A stretch of 64,000 nucleotides of DNA, from positions 62,001-126,000 of the forward strand of contig OW818635.1 in NCBI GenBank assembly GCA_942492825.1, read 5' to 3'. The position numbers and the translations under genes were made by a program. Each line of letters starts with the position of its first letter. Position 1 is the first letter of the stretch. The notes under the pieces were generated by a model. It searched no databases. It was not told the DNA's origin and saw only the letters and a program-made list of their open reading frames with translations. Of this stretch, positions 17,932 to 26,865 are shown one piece after another. Source of the DNA: GWE2-51-13 sp942492825 (GTDB lineage: Bacteria; Bacillota_I; Bacilli_A; Erysipelotrichales; Erysipelotrichaceae).

Positions 17932-18978
17932 ATGAAAAAGCTGTTTAACAATTATCTATTCAACTTCTTTTTGATTTTGACACTAACGGTTTTGGGCTTG
18001 TGGTTCGCCCTTTACGATAGCTACAAAACGGTTATCGCGACGGTTATCGCGATGCCGATGTATAACATCATACTGTTTATCGCTTGGGGTTTAATTCCCC
18101 AATTGATCTACGGATATATCCTTACTTTAATGGCGCGGTCGATGAGACAGCGCTATCCTTATCGTCATGGCTTAGTGAACGCATTGGTCGGTACTTTTGT
18201 CTCCGGGATCACACCGACAGCGGCAGGCGGGCAGTTCGCCCAGACGTTAGCGTTTAAAAAGCAAGGGTTGACGACTACGCAAGGCGCGGGGTTGATTTGG
18301 ATGGATTTCTTCATCTATCAGGTCGTGTTGGTCGTAGAAACTTTCATTCTCTTTATATGGAAGATGTGGGATATCGGGAATCCTTCGATTACCTTTGTGT
18401 TTGCCATGGCCTTGATTATCAACGGCTTTGTGATCCTGCTTCTTTGGATCATGGTGAAGTTCCCCAAACTCTACAATATCATCATCAACTGGGCGATCTC
18501 GATGCTTGGTAAGATGAAGTTTGTTAAAAACAAAGAACGGATCATCGATTCTTGGAACAATACCTTGGGTCACTTCAGCGAAGCGATCAACTCGGTCGCC
18601 GGAAATTCGAAACTCGTTTGGCAAATCTCGGGTCTCTATTTCTTGCGTTTCACGATTTATTTCTCAACGCCGTTCTTCATCGCGAAGCTCTTGAATTTGG
18701 ACGTACCCTTCAGTATGTTCTTTGAATTCCTCGCATTGTCTTCCTTCGTTTCGATGGCCAATACTTTTGTCCCTTTACCGGGATCCAGCGGTGCCACGGA
18801 ATCGCTCTTCGTCTTGGTCTTCTCGATCATCATCGGAAAAGCCGGGGCTGCCAGTATGATGATCTTCTGGCGTTTCTCCACGTTTTATGTTCCGCTATTG
18901 ACCGGCGGTGTGATCTTCTTACGGATGCGCCGTAGTAAACGTATACCTCCACTCAATCAAACAAGGGACCCTCTCTAG
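17932..18978 (+). CDS. Flippase-like (lysylphosphatidylglycerol synthetase TM family, UPF0104) membrane protein
   Basis: This 348-aa multi-spanning membrane protein has the LPG_synthase_TM pattern: GISPTAAGGQFAQ-like (here GITPTAAGGQFAQTLAFKKQGL) and the C-terminal PLPGSSGATESLFVLVFSII. These proteins resemble the flippase domain of MprF but lack the synthetase domain. The lipid substrate is unknown. GGAG precedes the ATG. It ends convergent with, and overlapping by four bases, the epimerase gene. Confidence 0.88.
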   Translation: MKKLFNNYLFNFFLILTLTVLGLWFALYDSYKTVIATVIAMPMYNIILFIAWGLIPQLIYGYILTLMARSMRQRYPYRHGLVNALVGTFVSGITPTAAGGQFAQTLAFKKQGLTTTQGAGLIWMDFFIYQVVLVVETFILFIWKMWDIGNPSITFVFAMALIINGFVILLLWIMVKFPKLYNIIINWAISMLGKMKFVKNKERIIDSWNNTLGHFSEAINSVAGNSKLVWQISGLYFLRFTIYFSTPFFIAKLLNLDVPFSMFFEFLALSSFVSMANTFVPLPGSSGATESLFVLVFSIIIGKAGAASMMIFWRFSTFYVPLLTGGVIFLRMRRSKRIPPLNQTRDPL

Positions 18979-18990
18979 GATCCCTTTTTT
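18963..18990. terminator. Terminator between the flippase-like and epimerase genes
   Basis: A 9-position stem with one mismatch (18963-18971 with 18978-18986) is followed by T6 on the + strand. Confidence 0.7.
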
Positions 18991-19997
18991 ACACGATTTT
19001 GTTCGATCAGCCATTGTGCCATATCAATCAACGATTCGCTCGCTTTACGCGGTTGATATCCGATCGAAGCCGTGGCTTTCGCATGCGAGAAACTTGCGTT
19101 ACTGGTTAACGTATAGAGCGAATAGCGTGTATACAAAGGTTTCTGCCGTCGTAACCGATAATAGATTTCCGCTAAGGGCGCAACGGCTTTCGCCAGTTTC
19201 AAAGGGACTTGCGCATAAACAGGATATTTCGGAAACACCGTCTCCAACACTTTAAGGATTTGTTTTACGGAAATATACTCCCCGGACAAAAGGTATTCTT
19301 CGCCGTACGGGCAGTGACGCACGATTTCGACGACTCCGTTTGCGACATCCCGCACATCCGCGAAATCATATCCGCCATCCACGCATACCCTTAACCTTCC
19401 GGCAGCGTAATCAAGCACCAATTGCGTCATATGCCCACACCCATAATCATACGGTCCGATCATTCCGGAAGGGAATACGATGGTTCCATGTAACCCTTCA
19501 CGAATCAGTTCTCTTACGTCCAAGGTTGCTTCGGCTTTGGATTTCGCGTAGAGTCCTTCAACGATCTTTGGATCGATATCCGAACTTTCGTCAATGATTT
19601 CATTTGAGGAAGGTTCGCAAAACGCATGGACCGAACTGATATACACAAAGCGTCCAATCTTTCTGTCTTTACATACCTGCGTTATATTTCGTGTTCCCAA
19701 GACGTTGACTTCATGGATGCGTTCTTTTTCTTTAAAGTCGATCGAAACGATCCCAGCCGCATGAACGACACAGATTTCTTCAGGACTTTGCGAACATGAA
19801 TCCAATAAGTGCGTCACATCCTGAAGATTCTTGATATCTCCCTCGACAATACGGACATTCAGATTCGCCAATGCTTTACATCGATCATTGGGCAAAACAA
19901 AAGCAACGACGTTTTCACCTTCGTTTACCAATTGGCGTATCAATGTGTTTGCGAAGTGCCCGTTGGCACCGGTGATGACCCACAATTTCGGTTGCAT
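18975..19997 (-). CDS. NAD-dependent epimerase/dehydratase-family protein
   Basis: This 340-aa extended short-chain dehydrogenase has a Rossmann motif variant VITGANGHFANTLIRQL, the VHAAGIVSID segment and the catalytic Tyr-Lys pair in GLYAKSKAEA. The C-terminal part predicts a sugar, steroid or dihydroflavonol-like substrate class, which cannot be fixed from sequence alone. GGAGG lies seven bases before the ATG. It is monocistronic and convergent with its left neighbour. Confidence 0.85.
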   Translation of the reverse strand: MQPKLWVITGANGHFANTLIRQLVNEGENVVAFVLPNDRCKALANLNVRIVEGDIKNLQDVTHLLDSCSQSPEEICVVHAAGIVSIDFKEKERIHEVNVLGTRNITQVCKDRKIGRFVYISSVHAFCEPSSNEIIDESSDIDPKIVEGLYAKSKAEATLDVRELIREGLHGTIVFPSGMIGPYDYGCGHMTQLVLDYAAGRLRVCVDGGYDFADVRDVANGVVEIVRHCPYGEEYLLSGEYISVKQILKVLETVFPKYPVYAQVPLKLAKAVAPLAEIYYRLRRQKPLYTRYSLYTLTSNASFSHAKATASIGYQPRKASESLIDMAQWLIEQNRVKKGS

Positions 19998-20086
19998 GAA
20001 ACTCCTCCAAGGGGTTGCTTGTTAAATGAAGTATAGCATATTCACAGGAATGAAAAATCGTTTTCTTAAATGAAACGGAAGTACAC

Positions 20087-20115
20087 TTGTAAAGTTCATG
20101 CAGTTTCCCTATACT
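20087..20115 (+). promoter_or_regulatory. Promoter of the lipoprotein-protease pair
   Basis: TTGTAA (20087-20092), a 17-base spacer and TATACT (20110-20115). Confidence 0.65.
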
Positions 20116-20148
20116 GATTCTATCGGTACTGTACCGCAAGGAGACATT

Positions 20149-20385
20149 ATGAAAAAACTATTGATCTTAGTCGTTGGATTACTGCTATTGAGCGGATGCA
20201 ACCTCCAAATCATCGATACAACTTGGAAATACGACACGGCTTACATCAATGTCGGGGACGAAACGATTGTTTGCGAAGTTTCGTCATGGAAGGACTATAA
20301 AAACAGCGACATGGTACAGGTAAAATGTAAAGACGGTCGTACGTTCTTAGGGCATAGTTCGGCGATCATTCTCGAAAGCGATTGA
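20149..20385 (+). CDS. Small putative lipoprotein, unknown function
   Basis: This protein of about 78 aa has a type II signal peptide: MKKLLILVVGLLLLSGC, with the lipobox LLSG-C. The mature part is about 60 residues with two further cysteines (CEVSSW, VKCKDGRT) and no family I can name. AAGGAG precedes the ATG at 20149. It is translated together with the downstream YgjP-type gene (one-base overlap). Confidence 0.8.
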   Translation: MKKLLILVVGLLLLSGCNLQIIDTTWKYDTAYINVGDETIVCEVSSWKDYKNSDMVQVKCKDGRTFLGHSSAIILESD

Positions 20386-21044
20386 TGAAGCCGTCGATTT
20401 ACACGACGACGATGACGATCGGCCAACAGAAGTTGCCGGTGGTCATTACACGGATGCGACGTAAAACGCTGTCGCTCAACATCGTGGCGGGGGAACTTGT
20501 CGTCAAGATGCCGCAACAGGCGGATTTAAGTGAAGTACTCAAGTGGGTCGATTCGAAAGGCAACTGGATCCTAAAACGGATGCGTCGCATCGAAGCGATG
20601 ACACTGAAGGAAGATGAAGTTTGGTATCTTGGGAAGAAAGTGAAGATCGTTTCCGGAGATGAAACGGACTTTCTGGAAGATCGGATCGTTTTAGGTAGAA
20701 AAAGTTCGATTGAGAGTATCTTGCGCGAACGCGCCGTCGATGTGCTCTCGGATTGCTTTGATCAAGCGTGCGACGAGTTGGGCATCCGACCTCGGATGCT
20801 TCGGTTTCGCACTATGAAACGATCTTGGGGAAGATGTAGTTCAAACAAAGAGATCACGCTCAATCTACGGTTGATCGGATGCGATCCACGGTTCATCCGA
20901 TATGTTTGTATCCATGAGTTGGTCCACTTGAAACACATGAACCACTCCAAGGATTTCTGGCAAGAAGTTCGGAAATACGTAATCGATTTGGATGTGGTGA
21001 AGAAGCAATCGGTCCTTAACCAAGAAGACCGCCTCGGATTATGA
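20385..21044 (+). CDS. YgjP/WLM-like (DUF45) zinc metallopeptidase
   Basis: This protein of about 219 aa has the DUF45/SprT-like arrangement: RRKTLSLNIVAGELVVKMP at the start, RTMKRSWGRCSSNKEITLN in the middle and the zinc motif YVCIHELVHLKHMNHSKDFW (HExxH) near the end. Members are M48-related peptidases with poorly known substrates. The ATG at 20385 shares one base with the lipoprotein stop; a TTG at 20382 is an alternative. It overlaps the convergent rqcH gene by six bases. Confidence 0.88.
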   Translation: MKPSIYTTTMTIGQQKLPVVITRMRRKTLSLNIVAGELVVKMPQQADLSEVLKWVDSKGNWILKRMRRIEAMTLKEDEVWYLGKKVKIVSGDETDFLEDRIVLGRKSSIESILRERAVDVLSDCFDQACDELGIRPRMLRFRTMKRSWGRCSSNKEITLNLRLIGCDPRFIRYVCIHELVHLKHMNHSKDFWQEVRKYVIDLDVVKKQSVLNQEDRLGL

Positions 21045-21053
21045 GGCGGTCTT
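21025..21053. terminator. Terminator in the overlap of the YgjP-type and rqcH genes
   Basis: A perfect 11-bp stem (21025-21035 with 21043-21053, 7-base loop) contains the ends of both convergent genes. Confidence 0.65.
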
Positions 21054-22694
21054 GTTCTTTGTGAGAAGATGTTGGATGAAGTCGGGATTCGGATCGATAT
21101 AGATGGTCTTATGCGAACCCAAAGAAACCTTGCCCGGTTTAGCGCCGGGGATTTTCTTGATTCTTGAGATCGGACAATAATCGACCGGAACACTGGAAGA
21201 CGTTCTCGCTTGCGAGAACCAAGCGGCCAACTGCGCGCCGGTTCGCAATGTCGTTTCATCGGGATCGTCCTGTTCGATGATCACATGCGCACCGTGGTGA
21301 CCTTGGACATGTAACCACATGTCGTTCTTACGTGCGAGTTTGAAAGTGATGAATTCGTTCTGAAGATTATTCTTACCCACATGAACCCTGACGCCGTTAT
21401 CCAAAGTGAAGCTGAGATATCCCGGTAAACTTTTCTTTTTGCGTCGAATCTTGGAAGGCATCGCCTTTAAGACCCCCGCATCCGCCAGTTCTTGCCGGAT
21501 CTCGATCGCATCGTTGACGCCTGCGATTTCCAACTGTTCCTTCAACCCTTCGAAATATGCGATTTCGTCTTCGCAGATCTGGATCTGAACCAACAGATGT
21601 TCCTGACCTTTTTTGCCTTTGTGATATTTCTGGAAGTACTTCTTTGCGTTGCCTTTGCCATCCAATTTACTATCGAGGGGAATTACGATGTTGCCTTCGC
21701 CGGAGAAATCGGGAACGACGGCTTCGGTTTGACCTTTCTCGATTTTTAACCCGTAAGCATACAACGCATCGCCAAACGTGCGCCACTTTTCGCAATCCAA
21801 GGCTTCGTCCATCGCTTCATGCAATTTCGGAAGTTTTTGCGCGTATTTTTTGATCTCGCGCTGGACGAATTTGGACAAGTCACCAGTATGTTGGCGGATC
21901 CGTTCCTTCTCTTCCTTTTGGAAGTAGAGTTCATCCAAGCCTTGCATCAAGGGATACGACTTCGTTTCTACCTGTAGATGTGTCAAGGGAAGGCAATGGA
22001 ATTGTGTTTCATTGTTGACTTGGCTAAGATAAAGATAATCACTGGATCGGATTTGATCCATGACTTCGCGAAAGGATTGACCGTGCTGGATACGATATTG
22101 GATCTCACGTCCCAATAGGGGAGAGATACCATGGAATTGTTCGGTAAACGACAACGATGGATCAAAGTCCGATTCGGAAAACGGATCCTTCTTGTCTTGA
22201 ATCGGCGTATCGGTATAGACCGCCCCAGGTTGGATAGTCCGTTTCGAATTCTCAAACGGTGGAATCCGCTTTAAAGCATCCATGATCTTACCGGTGTCAT
22301 CGACCAAGATCAGATTGGCATATTTACCCATCAATTCGATGTAAAGGGTATGCGTGATACTGTCTCCCAGATCATCGCGTAAAATGATTGTCATCTTAAC
22401 GACGCGATCCAAGCCTGCCTGTTTGATTTCAGAGATCCAACCGCCTTCGCAATGCTTCCGTAAAAGCATCACGAAATGACTGGGTTCCTCGGGGGTGGTA
22501 TACGTCCGATCGCTGAATTGAATCCGGTTATACACCGAATGTAAGGAAACTAGCAGGTTTTTACGGCTCTTGGCGCTTCGTAATTGAAAAAGCAATTCGT
22601 TCTCCGAGATGTTATAAATTTTATGGATCTTGGTCGGAACTTCCGTTTGAAGCTCGCTGACGATCCGATGCATGAGTAATCCGTCCAGTGCCAT
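21039..22694 (-). CDS. rqcH: NFACT-family ribosome quality control protein RqcH
   Basis: This protein of about 551 aa has an N-terminal NFACT-N domain (MALDGLLMHRIVSELQTEV), coiled-coil arms and a C-terminal NFACT-R domain (NDMWLHVQGHHGAHVII). The Asp-Arg pair needed for tRNA-Ala recruitment in B. subtilis RqcH is kept (AGLDRVVKM). The family adds C-terminal alanine tails to stalled chains on 50S subunits; older names are FbpA and fibronectin-binding protein. The frame opens at 22838, but homology begins at 22694, where GAAGG precedes the ATG. Confidence 0.94.
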   Translation of the reverse strand: MALDGLLMHRIVSELQTEVPTKIHKIYNISENELLFQLRSAKSRKNLLVSLHSVYNRIQFSDRTYTTPEEPSHFVMLLRKHCEGGWISEIKQAGLDRVVKMTIILRDDLGDSITHTLYIELMGKYANLILVDDTGKIMDALKRIPPFENSKRTIQPGAVYTDTPIQDKKDPFSESDFDPSLSFTEQFHGISPLLGREIQYRIQHGQSFREVMDQIRSSDYLYLSQVNNETQFHCLPLTHLQVETKSYPLMQGLDELYFQKEEKERIRQHTGDLSKFVQREIKKYAQKLPKLHEAMDEALDCEKWRTFGDALYAYGLKIEKGQTEAVVPDFSGEGNIVIPLDSKLDGKGNAKKYFQKYHKGKKGQEHLLVQIQICEDEIAYFEGLKEQLEIAGVNDAIEIRQELADAGVLKAMPSKIRRKKKSLPGYLSFTLDNGVRVHVGKNNLQNEFITFKLARKNDMWLHVQGHHGAHVIIEQDDPDETTLRTGAQLAAWFSQARTSSSVPVDYCPISRIKKIPGAKPGKVSLGSHKTIYIDPNPDFIQHLLTKNKTAS

Positions 22695-22716
22695 CGTAAA
22701 CCTTCTTTCGGAAATC

Positions 22717-22725
22717 ATTATAACA
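22717..22725 (-). promoter_or_regulatory. Extended -10 promoter of rqcH
   Basis: On the minus strand TGT-TATAAT is a perfect extended -10, 23 bases before the start codon. Confidence 0.6.
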
Positions 22726-22728
22726 TAT

Positions 22729-22756
22729 TTGATTTTAGGGAATTGTGTAGTATCAT
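22729..22756 (+). promoter_or_regulatory. Promoter of gmk
   Basis: TTGATT (22729-22734), a 16-base spacer and TATCAT (22751-22756). Confidence 0.4.
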
Positions 22757-22779
22757 AAATGGAAAGAAAGAGGTGCGCT

Positions 22780-23346
22780 ATGATCAAAAAAGGGTTACTC
22801 ATCATTTTAAGCGGACCCAGCGGAGTCGGCAAAGGCACGGTTCGCGATCAATTCATCAACGATCCCGAACTCAACATCGCCTATTCGATCTCGATGACCA
22901 CACGCCAACGTCGTCCCAGTGAACGGGACGGTGTCGATTATCTGTTTGTCTCCCGGCAACGTTTCGAAGAGGCCATCCTTGACGGAGAACTGCTGGAATA
23001 TGCCGAATTTGTCGGCAACTATTACGGAACGCAAGCTGCCGCTGTCGAAAAGCTCCGCAACGAAGGAAAAAACGTCCTATTGGAAATCGAAGTCCAAGGG
23101 GCAGGCCAAGTGAAAGAGAAAGTAAAAGATGCGTTGACCATCTTCATCGTGCCCCCCAGCATGGAGGAATTGGAGAAACGGATCCGCGGTCGCCGCACCG
23201 AAGCTGAAGAGATCGTCCAACAACGTCTTTCGAAAGCATCGCGCGAAATGGAATTGATCGGGCAATACAAATTCGTGGTTTGTAACGAGGACCCCAAACT
23301 TGCCGCACAAATCATCTCGTTGATCATCAAACGTCATATGGAGTAA
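22780..23346 (+). CDS. gmk: Guanylate kinase
   Basis: This 188-aa enzyme phosphorylates GMP to GDP. The P-loop LSGPSGVGKGTVRD, the GMP-binding SMTTRQRRPSERDGVDYLFVS and the lid RRTEAEEIVQQRL are typical. The ATG at 22780 has AAGAGGTG upstream; the frame starts earlier at 22759 without support. In many Bacillota gmk is followed by rpoZ and coaBC; here neither is present and priA follows after a terminator. Confidence 0.97.
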   Translation: MIKKGLLIILSGPSGVGKGTVRDQFINDPELNIAYSISMTTRQRRPSERDGVDYLFVSRQRFEEAILDGELLEYAEFVGNYYGTQAAAVEKLRNEGKNVLLEIEVQGAGQVKEKVKDALTIFIVPPSMEELEKRIRGRRTEAEEIVQQRLSKASREMELIGQYKFVVCNEDPKLAAQIISLIIKRHME

Positions 23347-23353
23347 TGCATGG

Positions 23354-23383
23354 ACACGATCTTGACGGATCGTGTTTTTGTTT
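23354..23383 (+). terminator. Terminator of gmk
   Basis: An 8-bp stem (23354-23361 with 23368-23375), a 6-base loop and a T-run. It separates gmk from priA, which has its own TATAAT at 23399-23404. Confidence 0.75.
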
Positions 23384-23424
23384 GGCGGATGGTTCGTGTA
23401 TAATGGTTACGAAACGGAGAGATC

Positions 23425-25575
23425 ATGAAACTCGCACACCTTTGGATCCAACATCGTACGATGCATCTCAATACGACCTTCACCTACCTGTGTGAGGGTT
23501 TTGACGTTTCTTGCGGAACGCGCGTCGAAGTCAGTTTCAATCGTCAACGGATCGTCGGATTTGTGGCGAAGGTGGAAGAAACGAGCGTAAGCCAAGACGA
23601 ATGGGAACAAGCCAACGGATACAAATTGATCTCCATTCTCAATGTGATCGACAACCAACCGGTACTGAACGATGAACTGTATGACTTGGGACTGTGGTTG
23701 TCGAAAACGACGATCTCACCGGTCATCGCATGTTTTCAGACCATGTTACCGAAGTATTTAAATCCTAAAAATACCACCCGTAAACCGGTCGAAGAATTAT
23801 GGATCGTACCTGTCAACGATACGAACCTTCCATCGAAATACGCTGACATTTATCACCAAATCGAATTAAATTCAGGCATGCGCTACCGCGATGCCAAAGA
23901 TACGTTCGGTTCGCGAATTGAGACCATGGTCAAACATGGATGGTTACTGAAACAGAAAAACGAAATGGTCTATCGCGAGAAATTGGTCGAGCAGATCGAT
24001 CCGACCTATGCATTAAGCGCAAGTCAGCGTGATGCGATCGAAAAGATCAAAACTTCAAAAAAACCGACGATCTGTCTTTTGGGACCGACCGGAGCGGGAA
24101 AGACCGAAATCTATCTCCAACTTGCGCACGAAGTCCTTCATCAAAACGGACAAACCTTGATTCTGGTTCCTGAGATTTCGCTGACCCCGCAAATGGTCAA
24201 ACGGGTCGAAGACCGCTTCGGGCAAGATGTCATCGTCTACCATTCCCGACTCAACGATAATCAACGCTATATGCAATACAAACGTGTCCGTGACGGACAA
24301 CCGGCGGTGGTCGTCGGGACCCGTTCGGCGATTTGGTTGCCCTTTACCGATCTACGGTTGATCGTTTTGGACGAAGAACACGACAACAGTTACAAGCAAG
24401 ATCGCAGTCCGCGTTATCACTGTCGGGATGTGGCGATTCAACGCGCGATTCATTTCAACGCGAAGGTAATTTTAGGAAGTGCGACGCCTTCGCTAGACAC
24501 CTTCGCGCGTGCCCAAAAAGGGGTCTATGAATTGGTCGAACTTGACCGACGGATTTCCGGTACCTTGCCTGAAGTTAGGTTTGTCCGTCCGATCCGAAAC
24601 AGTCAATTGGCACCGGAAATCGAGGCTGCGATCGCGCAACGCTTAACCAAAAACGAACAGATCCTGATTCTACTGAATCGGCGCGGCTATGCCCCGGTAC
24701 TTCAATGCGTGGACTGCGGATTTGTGGAAACCTGTGATGATTGCGAACGATCCTTCAGTGTCCATAAAGATGAAAATATCTTGAAATGCCATACCTGTGG
24801 CACAAGCAAACCCTTAACGACGATCTGTCCCCAATGTCAGGGACATCATTTACGCATGATCGGTTCCGGAACGCAAAAAGTCGAAGAAGAATTGCGACTG
24901 AAATTCCCGAATGCCCGCATCACGCGGATGGATAGTGATACGACCCAAACTAAAGACAGTCACGAAACCTTGTTGAAACATTTCGAACAACACCAGTCCG
25001 ACATTTTGCTTGGAACGCAGATGATCGCTAAAGGATTGGATATACCCAATGTTACGCTTTCGGTGATTCTGGGGGTCGATTCGGCGTTGTTGCGTACGGA
25101 TGTCCGTAGCGTGGAAGAAATCTTCGCGCTGATCGTCCAAGCCTCGGGACGCAGCGGACGAGGTGAAGGAAAAGGCGAAGTATTGGTCATGACGCAAGCA
25201 CCCGAACACTATGCATTGCGTTGCGCGCAAAACCATGATTACCGACGCTTCTTTTCGATTGAGATGAACTATCGGAAAATAGGACAGAACCCACCGTATA
25301 CCTATCTTGTGGCACTGGAATGGACCGCAACTAAACAAGAAAGCGCCGCCCAAAGCGCGGCGATCGCTACGCTTGAATTAACGGAATCGGATGAATTGAA
25401 TGTGTTAGGTCCGGTCGACTTGGGAAAAACCAAAGGGGTCTATCGATCCCGCGTGATCCTTAAAGGAAAAAACTTGGATCAAATGCGCAGTAAAGTATGG
25501 AAACTATTGGAAAATAAAACGTTAAACGGGGAAGCCGACCTTACGGTCGACGTGAATCCGTTTACGTTATTGTGA
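23425..25575 (+). CDS. priA: Primosomal replication restart helicase PriA
   Basis: This 716-aa superfamily 2 helicase reloads the replisome at stalled forks. It shows the N-terminal 3'-fork binding domain, Walker A GPTGAGKTEIYLQLA, the DEEH box VLDEEHDNSYKQDRSPRYHCRD and eight zinc-binding cysteines between CVDCGFVETC and CPQC. The C-terminal LVQASGRSGRGEGKGEV motif VI is intact. GGAGAG precedes the ATG. rsmB begins seven bases later. Confidence 0.97.
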   Translation: MKLAHLWIQHRTMHLNTTFTYLCEGFDVSCGTRVEVSFNRQRIVGFVAKVEETSVSQDEWEQANGYKLISILNVIDNQPVLNDELYDLGLWLSKTTISPVIACFQTMLPKYLNPKNTTRKPVEELWIVPVNDTNLPSKYADIYHQIELNSGMRYRDAKDTFGSRIETMVKHGWLLKQKNEMVYREKLVEQIDPTYALSASQRDAIEKIKTSKKPTICLLGPTGAGKTEIYLQLAHEVLHQNGQTLILVPEISLTPQMVKRVEDRFGQDVIVYHSRLNDNQRYMQYKRVRDGQPAVVVGTRSAIWLPFTDLRLIVLDEEHDNSYKQDRSPRYHCRDVAIQRAIHFNAKVILGSATPSLDTFARAQKGVYELVELDRRISGTLPEVRFVRPIRNSQLAPEIEAAIAQRLTKNEQILILLNRRGYAPVLQCVDCGFVETCDDCERSFSVHKDENILKCHTCGTSKPLTTICPQCQGHHLRMIGSGTQKVEEELRLKFPNARITRMDSDTTQTKDSHETLLKHFEQHQSDILLGTQMIAKGLDIPNVTLSVILGVDSALLRTDVRSVEEIFALIVQASGRSGRGEGKGEVLVMTQAPEHYALRCAQNHDYRRFFSIEMNYRKIGQNPPYTYLVALEWTATKQESAAQSAAIATLELTESDELNVLGPVDLGKTKGVYRSRVILKGKNLDQMRSKVWKLLENKTLNGEADLTVDVNPFTLL

Positions 25576-25581
25576 GGAAAC

Positions 25582-26865
25582 ATGAACGCACGCTATCTCG
25601 CGACCGACATCCTGCATGGGGTGTTGACGCGCCAACATTATGCTAACTTAAGTTTGAAGCAACATCTCGATGAAGTTCGTCCGATGGATCGCGGACTGGT
25701 CACGCAACTGGTCTATGGAACACTTCAAAACCAACTCTATGTCCGCAAACGCTGGCAAGCCCATCTCAAAACGCAACCCGACGCCCTAACGGCGACGGTT
25801 TTGGACATGGCGGTCTATCAACTGTTGTTTCTGGATAAAATCCCCGCCTATGCGGTCCTCAACGAAGCACAGGATTATTTACGCACTCAACATCGCGGAT
25901 CTGTGACCGGCATGGTCAACGCGGTATTGCGTAAAATCAGCGACGAAGGAAAGATCGATATCCAAAGCAACGATCGGATCGAAACCATCGCGTTCAATAC
26001 GAGTCTGCCGACGTGGATTTTACGCATTTGGGCCAAGCAATACGGTGAAGAAATCGCGATCGCTTGCGCGCAAAGTCTGATTTTACCGACCGACACCAGC
26101 GTTCGGGTCAACACCTTGTTGACGAACATGGATGAAGTGCTAACCGACCCCAACGTTTCACCGGGTCGATTGTCATTGGATGCGATCCGCTATCGCGGAA
26201 ACTTCCTGAACAGCGAATGGTTCACATCGGGAAAAGGGGTACTGCAGGACGAAGCCAGCCAAGAAGTAGTCAATCTTTTAGATGCGAAACCCGGTATGCG
26301 TGTCTTGGATTTGTGTGCCGCACCGGGGACGAAAACTTCCGCGATCGCGCAAAAGATGGAGAACGCTGGCGAAATTCTTGCCCTTGATTTGCATCCCCAA
26401 CGCGTGAAACTGATCGAAGAAGGAATGACAAAGCTAGGGGTAACGATCGTAACCGCCAAGGCTTGCGACAGTCGCGACTGTACCTCGATCTTTTCGCCCG
26501 AAACCCGTTTTGATGCGGTCTTGGCGGATGTGCCTTGTTCCGGCTTGGGCGTATTACGCCGTAAACCCGACATCAAAGCCCGTATCACCCCGGAAGATTT
26601 GGACACACTTCAAACGCTTCAGTACCAGCTCTTAACTTCAGGATCTGTTTGGGTTAAGAAAGACGGGATCTTGGTCTATTCAACCTGTACTTTAAATAAA
26701 AAAGAAAACGAAAAACAAGTCGAGCGATTCATATCCGAACATCCGGATTATATTCTGATTTCGCAACGAACGATCTTTCCGTATGAATATGAAACCGATG
26801 GATTCTATATGGCGAAAATGCAAAGAACGGGAGATTGTGGTAAAATACCCACGGTGATACTTTGA
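25582..26865 (+). CDS. rsmB: 16S rRNA (cytosine967-C5)-methyltransferase RsmB
   Basis: This 427-aa protein has an N-terminal NusB-like RNA-binding domain and a C-terminal methyltransferase domain. Visible motifs are the SAM site VLDLCAAPGTKTSAIA, the first catalytic-region motif ADVPCSGLGVLRR and the catalytic YSTCTLNKKENE. It methylates C967 of 16S rRNA. GAGG precedes the ATG, and the stop overlaps the TTG start of rlmN by four bases. Confidence 0.96.
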   Translation: MNARYLATDILHGVLTRQHYANLSLKQHLDEVRPMDRGLVTQLVYGTLQNQLYVRKRWQAHLKTQPDALTATVLDMAVYQLLFLDKIPAYAVLNEAQDYLRTQHRGSVTGMVNAVLRKISDEGKIDIQSNDRIETIAFNTSLPTWILRIWAKQYGEEIAIACAQSLILPTDTSVRVNTLLTNMDEVLTDPNVSPGRLSLDAIRYRGNFLNSEWFTSGKGVLQDEASQEVVNLLDAKPGMRVLDLCAAPGTKTSAIAQKMENAGEILALDLHPQRVKLIEEGMTKLGVTIVTAKACDSRDCTSIFSPETRFDAVLADVPCSGLGVLRRKPDIKARITPEDLDTLQTLQYQLLTSGSVWVKKDGILVYSTCTLNKKENEKQVERFISEHPDYILISQRTIFPYEYETDGFYMAKMQRTGDCGKIPTVIL